Part shown: positions 8,412-17,067 of the stretch, piece after piece
Layout: every line of letters begins with the position of its first letter
Numbering within the stretch: the first letter of the stretch is position 1
Assembly (NCBI RefSeq): GCF_018609725.1
Contig: NZ_JAHENT010000045.1
Span: 1-64,000 of the forward strand
From: Methanohalobium sp.
GTDB lineage: Archaea > Halobacteriota > Methanosarcinia > Methanosarcinales > Methanosarcinaceae
Direction: 5' to 3'
Length of the DNA stretch: 64,000 nucleotides
The notes under the pieces: generated by a model
Told to the model about the DNA's origin: nothing
Seen by the model: the letters and a program-made list of their open reading frames with translations, nothing else
Database searches by the model: none
Position numbers and translations under genes: made by a program

Positions 8412-9005
8412 CGATTTGATATTGGTATGAACTATCTGGCTGTTGCAAGTACCACTGACAAGAACTGCAAGTTCTTTGATGGTGGTGAAATAAAAAATCA
8501 TCGCAACCAATACAAATCAATGTGAATACGTTTACAATCGAAGGGAACTTTATCTGCAAAACGTATGTTAAAACATATCTCAGGTAAAGAGAAACGTCTT
8601 ATGCGAGATGTAAACCACAGAGTCTCTAAAGAGATAGTCAAGTTCGCAATCAAAAATGGTGTGTCCACAATAGGTCTGGAAGATTTGACAGGTATACGTG
8701 AATCTACGATATCCAAAATCCCTAAAAAGAACAGATATAACTACAGTAGCTGGGCATTCCGACAGTTACAATCGTTTATCGAATACAAAGCAAGAGAAGA
8801 CCCAGCATATACTTCTCAAACCTGTAATCGTTGTAATCACATCTCAAAGAACAACCGGAGTCGATTGAATTTTAAATGTGGAATCTGTGGTTATGAAAAC
8901 AACGCAGACCTAAACGGTGCGATGAACATTGAACACAGAACACGGGATTTCAGGTATACCCTGGAATCCCATGGGTGTTTGTCAGCCACCCAGACGAATG
9001 CTTAA
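8412..9005 (+). pseudogene. tnpB relic (IS605-type RNA-guided nuclease), N-terminus lost
   Basis: One reading frame carries the RuvC-I motif (DIGMNYLAV), a TGA at 8523-8525, then the rest of TnpB in the same frame. The later part contains RuvC-II (IGLEDLTGI), a CX2C pair (CNRC, CGIC) and RuvC-III (NADLNGAMNI). About 170 N-terminal residues are gone. A further small deletion before DPAYTSQTC removes the usual GIPV-type segment. The single in-frame stop replaces a sense codon, most simply CGA to TGA. It is a dead copy of an IS605-family accessory gene. Confidence 0.9.
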
Positions 9006-9017
9006 CTGACATTCAAG

Positions 9018-9045
9018 CTCCTTCCAAAAGGTAAGAGTAGTTGAC
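9018..9045 (+). mobile_element. Right-end hairpin of the tnpB relic
   Basis: CTCCTTCC, AAAA loop and GGTAAGAG form an imperfect hairpin 13 nt after the relic's stop, followed by TAGTTGAC. The other elements in the window end the same way: hairpin then TAGTTCAC at 13431-13461, and hairpin then TAGTTCAA at 54444-54469 (minus strand). This is the expected right end of an IS605-type element. Confidence 0.6.
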
Positions 9046-9252
9046 CTAAGACTGTATATACACAAATTAGTTATTTTTTTCTTTTACATATCATAACCAT
9101 CAAAATTGATTGCAGATTTAACCTATAGAAAAAGTAATTATAATTTATATGCATGCTGTTTTTATAGTTTACCATTTAAAAATGCGATTATTTTCACACC
9201 GCTTGGCTCTTGTTTAAATATTAGGAAGTCATATGGAGTATTGGTGATAGAA

Positions 9253-9339
9253 ATGGACGAATACTTCGAGGAATTGTTCCAGAGGGCCAAGTACTATGAG
9301 CAATTTGAAAATATCGACAGGAAACTGTATCTAAAATAA
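9253..9339 (+). CDS. 28-residue microprotein, copy 2 (YYEQF family)
   Basis: ATG to TAA, 28 codons, preceded by GGTGAT with a 4-nt gap to the ATG, an ideal ribosome binding site. A TTTAAATATT near 9214-9223 could be its TATA element. It aligns without gaps to the product of 2586-2672. Identity is concentrated in MD, RA, YYEQF, N, DR and two Leu. It has no Cys and no membrane segment. It sits inside a decayed mobile-element region, in contrast to copy 1, which lies between core genes. Not recognised as a known family. Confidence 0.8.
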   Translation: MDEYFEELFQRAKYYEQFENIDRKLYLK

Positions 9340-9344
9340 TGATT

Positions 9345-9396
9345 AGGCTGGTGAATCATTCATCCCCTCTACTTCCCTTTACCAGCCTTTTTCTTT
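9345..9396 (+). terminator. Hairpin with conserved C-rich loop motif, behind microprotein copy 2
   Basis: AGGCTGGT (9345-9352) pairs with ACCAGCCT (9381-9388), followed by a T-rich run. The 28-nt loop contains CATTCATCCCCTC, identical to the loop motif behind copy 1. The stem sequences differ between the two copies, so the loop is better conserved than the stem. That is unusual for a plain terminator. Confidence 0.7.
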
Positions 9397-9792
9397 TTTA
9401 GAAATCTAAAAATCTACTAAGTCGTTACGATAGTATAGAACAAGAAACTGGTGGTTCTGTATGGTTTTGCAGATGGGAAATGTATTAACAGGCAGATTCT
9501 GACATACTCCAACGGATAAATCCATTGGGTTCTATGGTCATCACCCATCTTGATGTTGCCACTTGCGGGGCGCCAGTACTCCCGTACGATACAACTCTGT
9601 CTGCATCGCATTGTTTGTGTTCGACACCAAACAATACCTGATGGAATTTGATGATACACAAACAACTGGTTGAATTTAACAATGTCTTATATCAGGCAAC
9701 TTGCTCAAAGCAATTGTACACTGAAAGTATTGTTTTTGTACACATCTAAATATGATTAACTACGTTAAAAGATTTATGATTAAAAAACAAAT
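9397..9792. other. Non-coding or decayed stretch
   Basis: About 400 bases without a supportable gene. Minus-strand open frames of 65 and 82 codons overlap at 9417-9682. One (GVEHKQCDADRVV) vaguely resembles the divergent tails of TnpB proteins, but there is no motif to confirm it. Probably the remnant of another inserted element. Confidence 0.3.
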
Positions 9793-9926
9793 AAACAACG
9801 GGGTTGTTTCATCAATCTTTAAATGAAGTTTAAAGATATCCTTTAAACAACTTAAATCTCTGATTTAAGTTTAACTCTAAATTTTTAATTTAGAGTGTTT
9901 TGATTTAAGGAGGCGGTTAGAAACCG
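9793..9926. repeat. Run of five short hairpins
   Basis: Five inverted repeats follow each other in 134 nt. They are 9793-9809 (7 bp, loop GGG), 9815-9837 (9 bp, loop TGAAG), 9849-9871 (10 bp, loop TCT), 9874-9896 (10 bp, loop TTT) and 9914-9926 (5 bp, loop AGA). All stems are perfect and the arm sequences differ from one another. The last one is followed by TTTCACG, reminiscent of the TTCAC that follows the IS605-type end hairpins here. It may be an eroded element end or the scaffold of an omega-type RNA. Confidence 0.7.
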
Positions 9927-9976
9927 TTGGCTTTCACGTAATCCTGTTGCCCCTTCTTCGTAATTACCTGTTTTAT

Positions 9977-10197
9977 GTTGTTGATTCTGGTATAGGAATT
10001 CCTTAAAAAAGACAGTACGAAATATTTGAATCATTTAAACAGGTGGATTCTGGTACTAATCGTAAGTTTGGAAGAACTGGTCTTGGTTTAACCCTTGTCA
10101 AAAAACTGGTGGAAATGCATAATGGTAAATATGGCTTGAAAGTGAACCTGGTAAAGGGAGTAGATTTACATTTAGAAATCCAAGAAAACAGAATTGA
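9977..10197 (+). pseudogene. Histidine-kinase ATPase-domain relic
   Basis: Translation gives VDSGIGIP, an in-frame TAA, then IFESFKQVDSG and a degenerate G2 box (GRTGLGL, with Arg replacing Gly) and LVKKLVEMHNG. After that the frame shifts by one base and continues as WLESEPGKGSRFTF. This is the C-terminal half of a HATPase_c domain of a sensor kinase. There is no N-terminal part and no open frame, so it is a dead fragment. Confidence 0.85.
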
Positions 10198-10290
10198 CTG
10201 AAAAAGTCCAAATGTTAACTTTGTACCAATTTATATCTTCAAACCCAGCTACAATCACGATGTTTTTCTAAATTAAAGGATGGATTTAAC

Positions 10291-10314
10291 CTTTACGTTT
10301 TAATAAACGTTAAG
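10291..10314. repeat. Hairpin in decayed region
   Basis: CTTTACGTTT and AAACGTTAAG pair at nine of ten positions around a TAAT loop, followed by a T-rich stretch. It may be an old terminator. From 10198 to 10723 I see no intact gene. One open frame near 10422-10513 (starting MEQEANSFNW) is broken by stops and frameshifts and is not recognisable. Confidence 0.4.
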
Positions 10315-10723
10315 ATTTTTGCTTTTTCTCCCATAAAAATCCTGTATAAACATTATTAGTTAATATTTACTAAATTGAAAATCATTTTACGACAATTGCT
10401 ACGTTATTTGACTTCACGAGATATGGAGCAGGAAGCCAACAGTTTTAACTGGTTCATGATGGACTGGGGAGCTATTTTCAGTCATAATGAACAGCCGAGA
10501 TTTGTAAAAATTCAATAGGAAATTCAAGACCCTGAACACCGTTGAACCCATGATTACGTTTTTGACCAAGGTCTTTACTGATGTTATGAAGATGATTTAT
10601 TACGGTGATGGCGAGGATTACGGCCTGATAATCTAAAAGGGTAAAATCAGACCTATGAAAAATGAGAGGGAATCCAAAGTCAAACAGTATGAATCTGGAG
10701 TTGAGGCTGTGATTTAATTATAA

Positions 10724-12087
10724 TTAACTGCTATCAAATTCTATGATAAATTTTGTTCCATTGCTTGTATCCAGTTCAAAATCACCGTTAAGCTGGTCGA
10801 CCAGACTGTTAACAAGCTGGAGTCCAAGCGATTCAGATTCTTTTATATTTACATTCTCTGATATACCCCTGCCGTTATCAGCTATTATCAAGGTATTATA
10901 TCCTTCTTCATCATGATAGAGTTTTATAGTTACTTTACCTGATTCATCTTCAGAAAACGCATATTTTAGCGAATTAGACCCTGTTTCATTGATAAGCATT
11001 CCAAGAGGTATAATTGTATCGAGCCCGAAATGTATGTCCTTAACATCGATATTCGGACTGATATATTTTCCACCGTATAAACCTTTGAGGTGACTGGCAA
11101 GGTCATTAACATAATCATTCAAATCTATATTTTCCAGATGGTTTGTCTGATAGAGTTTTTGATGGACAAGGGACATCGATACTACACGGTTTTGTGTATC
11201 TTTAAATGCTTCATACACCTCTTCATCATCAAATTTTTCTGACTGGAGACTGAGTAAACTAGATATAACTTGCAGGTTGTTTTTAACCCGATGGTGAAGT
11301 TCCAGTTCCCTCGTTCTTTCTGCATTTTTGATTTGTTCTGTTTTATCCTGGACACGTTTTTCAAGTTCTCTATTGATTTTTTCAAGCTGTTTGGAATATT
11401 TCTTCAATTTGTTTCTATTTTTTACTTTTTCCGTAATATCATTGGATAATTTGATGACCCCTATCATACAACCATTCGAATCCTTTACTGGGTCATCACT
11501 TACATGAAATACTTTACAGTCAGGAGTACCCATATTACCTTCACTATATTCTCCAGTTTCGATACAGGTTTCAACAGGACAGTTTTCACATGGAGTATTA
11601 ACATTAGCTCCAATCTATAGTTTATAACAGCGCTGCCCTACTATATCGTTATAGTCCACTCTCAAAGAATTAGTGACAGCTCTATTACACCATTTAATGC
11701 TGTGATTAAGGTCCTGATAGGTGATATGTTCAGAAGTGGAATTGAGAATAATTTCTTTTTCTTTTTTTTTTGATTTGTACAAATTCTCATACATTTGTTT
11801 TCTTTCAGTGATATCCAGTGAACTGCCAACTATTCCAATAACATTTCCTTCAGAATCAAAATAGGGTACTTTGGATGTAAGAGCCCACCCGTTTTCACCT
11901 TCTGATGTAGTATATGTTTCTTCTAAATTATAAACCGGTTCACCGGATTCCATAACTGATGAATCATCTGAACGGTATTTTTTAGCTTCTTTTTCTGGGA
12001 ACAAATCAAAATCATCTTTACCTTTTATAAATGAGGCGTAAAACCCCGATGTCTTTAGCATCGTATCAAATCGTAGATTTAATGCGA
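10724..12087 (-). pseudogene. PAS sensor histidine kinase, 5'-truncated, with in-frame TAG
   Basis: A single frame runs from 12145 to 10724 except for a TAG at 11615-11617. Upstream of it is a PAS domain (DDFDLFPEKEAKKYRSDD to GIVGSSLDITERK) and the start of a second PAS. Downstream the second PAS continues (CENCPVETC), followed by a coiled linker, a HisKA_2-type His box (LELHHRVKNNLQVISSLL), an N box (NETGSNSLKYAF) and a G box (ADNGRGIS). The TAG sits where related PAS domains have Trp in a CYxLW context. The 5' end is cut by an IS605-type element at about 12088, so the sensor region is missing. It is either dead or, in a pyrrolysine-decoding methanogen, read through at the TAG. Confidence 0.85.
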
Positions 12088-12177
12088 GTTTCATTTCTTT
12101 GAAATGAAACATGGGGATGTAAGCGTCTAACACATAACGTAACATTTAAATAGATTAATTACAAAAAATATAGTAAA

Positions 12178-13428
12178 ATGTATCTTACCCAGAAAAACCA
12201 TATCAAAGCGGATAAACAGAAATACGAAGTTCTGAAAAGGATTACTAAATTATCTAAAAACCTGTACAATTTTACTCTGTACACTACAAGACAATACTAT
12301 TTTGAAAATGGTAAATATCTTAACCATGAATCCACTTATCATCTGGTAAAAGATAATGAGAATTACAGGATGATGCCTTCACAGGTTGCACAGCAGACCA
12401 TGAAGGTGGTAGATAGGAACATGAAATCGTTTTTCAGGATTCTGGGTGAGAGAAAAAAGGGTAACTACAACCGACCTGTAAAAATGCCTGAATATCTACC
12501 AAAAGACGGTAAATCAGTATGTATCTTTCCAAAAGATATGTTCAAAATCGACGATGATAACATCAGGTTGTCTATGGGCAGGGATTTCTATAAGTATCAT
12601 GGTGTGAGATACTTACATTTCAAGTTACCTGAAAATATAATCGGTAAACATATAAAAGAAGTAAGGATTATACCCAAATATAACGGACAATGGTTTGAAA
12701 TAGAATACGTCTATAGAGATGACGGTGAAAAAGTTGACGTAGACTACAATAAACATCTGTCTATAGACCTGGGAGTAAACAATTTTGCAACCTGTGTAGA
12801 TACCGATGGGACTGCCTTCATCATAGAAGGTAGGGGCTTGAAATCTTATAACCGTTGGTGGAACAAAGTCAAAAGCAGGTTGCAGTCTGTATATGATAAA
12901 CAGGGTATTAAATCAGGTCAGAAACTGAACTGGTTGTTCGAGAAAAGGAAGAACAAACTCAATGATTTCATGAATCAAAGTGTTAATCATATCATTAAAC
13001 ACTGTATAGAATACAAAATAGGCAATATCATAATCGGAGAACTGAAAGACATTAAACACAACTCCAATATGGGTAAAAAGAACAACCAGACTTTTCAAAC
13101 TATACCCTTTGGTAAATTCAAGCAAAAACTTAGGTCTAAATGTGAATACTACGGTATCAATTGCATAGAGGTTGATGAGGCATATACCAGTAAAACCGAT
13201 GCTCTTGCATTAGAACCCATTGAAAAACACCAAAAATACATGGGTAAAAGAGTCAAGAGAGGATTGTTTCAATCTTCTACTGGTAAACTGCTTAACGCCG
13301 ATGTTAATGGAGCATTGAATATCCTAAGAAAAGTAGTCGGTGATTCCCTTTTCTTTACAGGGATAACCGATAGTGGGTGTGTGAACCATCCAAAAAGGAT
13401 AAGACTCTTTGGAGTAAACTCCTTATGA
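12178..13428 (+). CDS. tnpB: TnpB, RNA-guided endonuclease of IS605 family
   Basis: 416-residue intact TnpB. The RuvC nuclease triad is present: Asp197 in SIDLGVNNF, Glu288 in IIIGELKDIK and Asp375 in NADVNGALNI. The usual four-Cys zinc finger between RuvC-II and RuvC-III is absent. The segment reads EAYTSKTDALALEP then GKRVKRGLF, the Cys-less variant seen in some IS1341-type TnpB. Homologues cut DNA at a TAM site using an omega RNA made from the 3' end of the element. The candidate scaffold here is the region around a GGAGT-AA-ACTCC hairpin (13411-13422) and the end hairpin. All catalytic residues are intact, so activity is plausible. Confidence 0.93.
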   Translation: MYLTQKNHIKADKQKYEVLKRITKLSKNLYNFTLYTTRQYYFENGKYLNHESTYHLVKDNENYRMMPSQVAQQTMKVVDRNMKSFFRILGERKKGNYNRPVKMPEYLPKDGKSVCIFPKDMFKIDDDNIRLSMGRDFYKYHGVRYLHFKLPENIIGKHIKEVRIIPKYNGQWFEIEYVYRDDGEKVDVDYNKHLSIDLGVNNFATCVDTDGTAFIIEGRGLKSYNRWWNKVKSRLQSVYDKQGIKSGQKLNWLFEKRKNKLNDFMNQSVNHIIKHCIEYKIGNIIIGELKDIKHNSNMGKKNNQTFQTIPFGKFKQKLRSKCEYYGINCIEVDEAYTSKTDALALEPIEKHQKYMGKRVKRGLFQSSTGKLLNADVNGALNILRKVVGDSLFFTGITDSGCVNHPKRIRLFGVNSL

Positions 13429-13461
13429 AGCCACTTGGTCTTTAGCCAAGTGGTAGTTCAC
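13411..13461 (+). ncRNA. Candidate omega RNA 3' scaffold and element right end
   Basis: Two perfect hairpins, GGAGT-AA-ACTCC (13411-13422) and CCACTTGG/CCAAGTGG (13431-13453), overlap and follow the tnpB 3' end. They end in TAGTTCAC. In characterised TnpB systems the guide is the sequence just past this boundary, here from about 13462 (starting TTAGCC). Assignment is by position and structure only. Confidence 0.45.
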
Positions 13462-13524
13462 TTAGCCGTCATTATATAATAAAACAGGATTAAATCAACC
13501 GTAAAAACCACCCGGTATACATCA

Positions 13525-14970
13525 ATGATAAACACCACAAATCAAAAGATAGATATGAAAAACGGATCTAAGATAACTATTATCTGTTCTTCAGTGGACC
13601 AGGCAAGTCGGAATATCAAAGACCATATGCTTACATTAAATAACTGGCAGCAAATAAAAAACCCAAAGGAATTGGAAAATTTTGGTGTCAGTTCTATCTA
13701 TGAATCTGGTAGTTTCAGGATAGTAGAATTGGACATGCATCATACCCAATCAGATGGTATAGATAAAAATCTGGATGAATATGGATTTCCTTCATACCTT
13801 CTCATTTTTGCATCCAAACATCGAAGTAAAGATGAGTACAAATTGTTAACCGCCCATTTTACAGGTAATACGGGAACTGCTGATTATGGAGGAAACCCCA
13901 AACAACTGGCGGTAGCAGCACCTTATGCCATGCGGACGATACTTACAGAGATAAAAAAACAATCTGAAAATTTGGATTATGATGTATCAATGGAAGCCAC
14001 ACATCATGGTCCTTCAGAATTAAAAACACCATCTGTATATGTTGAAATTGGAAGTACACAAAGACAGTGGAAAGACTTTGAACCGGGAAGGATAATAGCC
14101 AATGCAATATTATCGGTTGATTTTGATAAGTGTAAACATTGTCCGGTTGCACTGGGGTTTGGTGGAGGGCATTATGCTAAACGGCAATCGAAATTGCTGT
14201 TTGAAACTTACACCACATTTGGACATATCATTCCAGATTACCAACTGGAAAATGTTGATATGGATATAGTCAGTCAGGCAATTAATAAATCAAGTTCTGA
14301 TTTTGTTTATTTTGACAGAAAATCAATGTCTACAAAAGAACGAAACCGGATAATGGATATTGTTAAATCACTGCAAATTGATGTTTTGCGGGAAAGTGAC
14401 ATCAGAGAAATGGATGAAGTACCTTGGCAGTTTTTCAAACGTTTATATGATAAAACAATGAATCTGTGCCCAGATTCAAACCTCAAATTAACTGACAGGT
14501 TTAAAAAGAGATTAAAAACAATAAACACCAGTGATTTAACTGTTGAAGCTGCTATTATAGATGATAATTTGTTAAAAGAGACAGAAAAAATTAGCAGGAA
14601 ACAAATTATAGAATTTTTGCAAAATCAGGAAATAGCATATTTAGAAAATGCCAATTCAACTCTTGCAAATGTTATTCTTGGTGTTGACAGACAAGAAGTA
14701 AAAACAATTGCTAACAATCTGGTAAAACAATGTATAAACTTTATTGAGAAAAATCATGAAATCGAACATTCACCAGAAGGGAATATATTATATATTGTAA
14801 ATAAAAGATTTAATCCTGAACTTGCCCGTAAAATGGGAGTTTCTGAAGGTCCCAAGTTTGGTAAACTGGCAAATGGACAATCAGTTAATGTAAATGGAAA
14901 ACAGATTGAACCAGAATCGGTACACGAGGTAAACAGAAAATCAATTAATTTAAACGCAATGATTACCTAA
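13525..14970 (+). CDS. dtdA: D-aminoacyl-tRNA deacylase, archaeal GEK1 type
   Basis: 481 residues. It hydrolyses D-amino acids mis-charged on tRNA. Recognisable family segments are SYLLIFASKHRSKD, LTAHFTGN, the His pair in MEATHHGPSELKTPSVYVEIGS and the Gly-rich ALGFGGGHYAKRQS. It is longer than many archaeal homologues because of a C-terminal extension of about 200 residues after the catalytic part. ATG 13525 is used; an internal ATG ten codons later is possible. It precedes ftsZ by 48 nt on the same strand. Confidence 0.92.
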   Translation: MINTTNQKIDMKNGSKITIICSSVDQASRNIKDHMLTLNNWQQIKNPKELENFGVSSIYESGSFRIVELDMHHTQSDGIDKNLDEYGFPSYLLIFASKHRSKDEYKLLTAHFTGNTGTADYGGNPKQLAVAAPYAMRTILTEIKKQSENLDYDVSMEATHHGPSELKTPSVYVEIGSTQRQWKDFEPGRIIANAILSVDFDKCKHCPVALGFGGGHYAKRQSKLLFETYTTFGHIIPDYQLENVDMDIVSQAINKSSSDFVYFDRKSMSTKERNRIMDIVKSLQIDVLRESDIREMDEVPWQFFKRLYDKTMNLCPDSNLKLTDRFKKRLKTINTSDLTVEAAIIDDNLLKETEKISRKQIIEFLQNQEIAYLENANSTLANVILGVDRQEVKTIANNLVKQCINFIEKNHEIEHSPEGNILYIVNKRFNPELARKMGVSEGPKFGKLANGQSVNVNGKQIEPESVHEVNRKSINLNAMIT

Positions 14971-15018
14971 ATATATAACATAATATAATTTATATTTCAT
15001 TATATCGGAGGATACAAT

Positions 15019-16122
15019 ATGGATTCTATAGTAGAAGAAGCAATGGCACGTTCTGCACAGGAAGAACGGACCAATCCAAATAACCCAGAGGAAAACGACG
15101 TTAACGCTGAACTCGAGGAGATGTTAAATCAGTTACAGACAAATATCAAAGTCATAGGTTGCGGAGGTGGAGGATCTAATAGTATCGCACGTATGCTGGA
15201 TGAAGGAATACAGGGTGCAGAACTTCTTGCTTTGAATACTGATGCACAGCATCTTTTAAATACAAATGCTGATAACAAAATCCTTATCGGTAAGAAGAAA
15301 ACCAAAGGACTTGGTGCAGGAAGTCTTCCACAAATAGGAGAAGATGCGGCACTTGAAAGTGTGGAAGAGCTTAACCAGACAGTCCAGGGTAGTGATATGG
15401 TGTTCATCACTGCAGGTCTTGGTGGTGGTACAGGTACTGGGTCGGCACCAGTTGTAGCAGAGGCAGCCCGTGATGCAGGTGCACTGACAATCGCAGTTGT
15501 ATCACTGCCGTTTGGAGTAGAAGGTGAAGTTAGACGTACTAATGCTGAAGCAGGACTTGAAAGGCTGCGTGATGTTGCTGATACCGTAATAGTGGTTCCT
15601 AATGATAAATTACTTGAAGTGGTACCAAGACTACCACTACAGGCGGCGTTCAAAGTATCGGATGAAGTTCTTATGAGAGCTGTCAAAGGTATAACCGAGC
15701 TAATCACAAAACCAGGACTTGTCAACCTTGACTTTGCCGATGTCAGAACCGTTATGCAAAACGGCGGTGTTGCAATGATTGGTCTCGGAGAGTCCGATGA
15801 TGAAAACAAGGGAGTTGAATCAGTACAGAAAGCATTAAGAAGCCCACTGCTTGACTTGGATATATCAGGTGCAACATCAGCGCTTGTTAATGTAGTCGGT
15901 GGTCAGGACATGACTGTTTCTGAAGCTGAAAGTGTGGTACAGGAAGTACACAACCGAATAGACCCAAGTGCCAGACTCATATGGGGTGCACAGGTTGACC
16001 CTGAACTTGAACAGACTGTTCGCACAATGATAGTTGTTACAGGAGTAAAATCTCCCCAGATATATGGACAGGGGAGTGCACAGAATGTGACCCGGAGATA
16101 CGGTATTGATTTTGTAAAATAA
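15019..16122 (+). CDS. ftsZ: Cell division GTPase FtsZ
   Basis: 367 residues. It polymerises into the cytokinetic ring. The tubulin signature GGGTGTGS lies at residues 135-142, followed by the T7-type segment ([11 protein letters not shown]). The N-terminal extension is acidic. The ATG follows GGAGG by 7 nt. The placement just before secE-spt5-ribosomal genes is common in Euryarchaeota. There is no C-terminal tail beyond YGIDFVK. Confidence 0.98.
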   Translation: MDSIVEEAMARSAQEERTNPNNPEENDVNAELEEMLNQLQTNIKVIGCGGGGSNSIARMLDEGIQGAELLALNTDAQHLLNTNADNKILIGKKKTKGLGAGSLPQIGEDAALESVEELNQTVQGSDMVFITAGLGGGTGTGSAPVVAEAARDAGALTIAVVSLPFGVEGEVRRTNAEAGLERLRDVADTVIVVPNDKLLEVVPRLPLQAAFKVSDEVLMRAVKGITELITKPGLVNLDFADVRTVMQNGGVAMIGLGESDDENKGVESVQKALRSPLLDLDISGATSALVNVVGGQDMTVSEAESVVQEVHNRIDPSARLIWGAQVDPELEQTVRTMIVVTGVKSPQIYGQGSAQNVTRRYGIDFVK

Positions 16123-16124
16123 GA

Positions 16125-16153
16125 TATTGGTTATCCACACCAATACTTTTTTA
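16125..16153 (+). terminator. ftsZ terminator
   Basis: TATTGGT and ACCAATA form a 7-bp stem around a 7-nt loop, starting 2 nt after the ftsZ stop, followed by CTTTTTT. It separates ftsZ from the secE-led cluster. Confidence 0.65.
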
Positions 16154-16193
16154 ATTTATCATTGTATATTTCATCGAATCGAAAACTATTTTT

Positions 16194-16224
16194 ATGGTAG
16201 ATATTATTTACCATCACCTACCAT
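16194..16224. promoter_or_regulatory. Overlapping inverted repeats upstream of secE
   Basis: ATGGTAG at 16194-16200 can pair with either TACCAT at 16209-16214 or CTACCAT at 16218-16224. The site is about 30 nt upstream of a TATA-like TTTTAAATATT near 16248. The position suits an operator for the secE-spt5 cluster. Confidence 0.35.
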
Positions 16225-16299
16225 TTTAGATCATCAAAGCGTCATAGTTTTAAATATTTGTATACCCATCAATAACATTTGTAATTGTAATTAACATAA

Positions 16300-16524
16300 G
16301 TGGTTGTGAATAATTTGGCAGACAATAAGTTTAATACGGACAAAATAAATGTTAACCCTCGCCAGAAATTAAGGTCTTATCTCAGGGTGATGAAGTTAAC
16401 AAAAAAACCATCCAGAGACGAATTTTTAATGATTGCAAAAGTTGCTGGTGCAGGTATACTGGCTGCTGGATTCGTCGGGTTTGTTATCTATATCCTGATG
16501 ACAGAAATACCTCAGTGGGTGTAA
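16300..16524 (+). CDS. secE: Preprotein translocase subunit SecE/Sec61-gamma
   Basis: Up to 74 residues, with one C-terminal transmembrane helix (ILAAGFVGFVIYILM) preceded by the amphipathic surface segment that clamps SecY. No ATG is available near the start. GTG 16300, GTG 16306 or TTG 16315 are candidates and I keep the longest. The stop is followed 4 nt later by spt5, the standard archaeal secE-spt5 pair. Confidence 0.93.
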   Translation: MVVNNLADNKFNTDKINVNPRQKLRSYLRVMKLTKKPSRDEFLMIAKVAGAGILAAGFVGFVIYILMTEIPQWV

Positions 16525-16528
16525 TTTT

Positions 16529-17002
16529 ATGAGTGAAGAAAGCGAAGATGAATCCGCCATATTTGTCGTGAAAACAACTGCCAATCAGGAGCGTTCGGTT
16601 GCAAATATGGTTGCTCAAGTAACAAGAAAGGATAAACTTGATATCCGGGCTGTAATAGCTCCTGATGAACTCAAGGGTTATGTACTGGTAGAAGCACTTG
16701 ATTCTGCTACAGTAGAACAGGCAATACAGCGAGTGCCTCATGCTAAAGCGCTTGTTAAAGGCCAATCCAGTATTGATGAAATCACGCATTTTCTGACACC
16801 AAAACCAACAGTAACTGGAATCACAGAAGGCACAATAATAGAAATAACATCTGGACCATTCAAAGGCGAAAAAGCACGTGTAAAACGCGTGGATGAAGGT
16901 CATGAAGAAATAACTGTTGAACTGTTTGATGCAGTTATACCAATACCTATAACAATACGTGGTGACACGGTAAGGGTACTGAAGAAGGAAGAAAAAGTTT
17001 AA
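16529..17002 (+). CDS. spt5: Transcription elongation factor Spt5 (NusG homologue)
   Basis: 157 residues. It binds the RNA polymerase clamp and promotes elongation. It has an NGN domain (FVVKTTANQERSVANMV) and a C-terminal KOW domain (EGTIIEITSGPFKGEKARV). The gene follows secE by 4 nt and precedes rpl11. No frameshift or unusual residues were noticed. Confidence 0.97.
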   Translation: MSEESEDESAIFVVKTTANQERSVANMVAQVTRKDKLDIRAVIAPDELKGYVLVEALDSATVEQAIQRVPHAKALVKGQSSIDEITHFLTPKPTVTGITEGTIIEITSGPFKGEKARVKRVDEGHEEITVELFDAVIPIPITIRGDTVRVLKKEEKV

Positions 17003-17067
17003 ATTTAATCAACTCTCATTCGAACTTCCAGTTTATCAGATAATCAAATTAAATATGGTGATATAAA

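Larger units (their letters stand above)
12088..13461 (+). mobile_element. TnpB-only IS605-family element (IS1341-type)
   Basis: The left side has a perfect 10-bp hairpin with TTT loop (12088-12110), 67 nt before tnpB. The right side has a perfect 8-bp hairpin (13431-13438 with 13446-13453) followed by TAGTTCAC. No tnpA is present, so movement would need a Y1 transposase in trans. One such gene lies at 55718-56146. The element cuts the 5' end of the kinase gene. Exact ends are inferred from the hairpins. Confidence 0.75.

Noticed and set aside
9417..9682. Overlapping minus-strand frames of 65 and 82 codons
   Set aside because: No ribosome site and no confirmed homology; a faint likeness to TnpB tails is not enough.
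10422..10513. Possible small gene starting MEQEANSFNW
   Set aside because: No ribosome binding site, ends in TAG, downstream frames broken; no recognisable homology.
15129..15809. 226-codon open frame antisense to ftsZ
   Set aside because: It lies opposite a clearly coding frame; the composition (Ser/Pro/Thr-rich) is that of a reverse-complement shadow.
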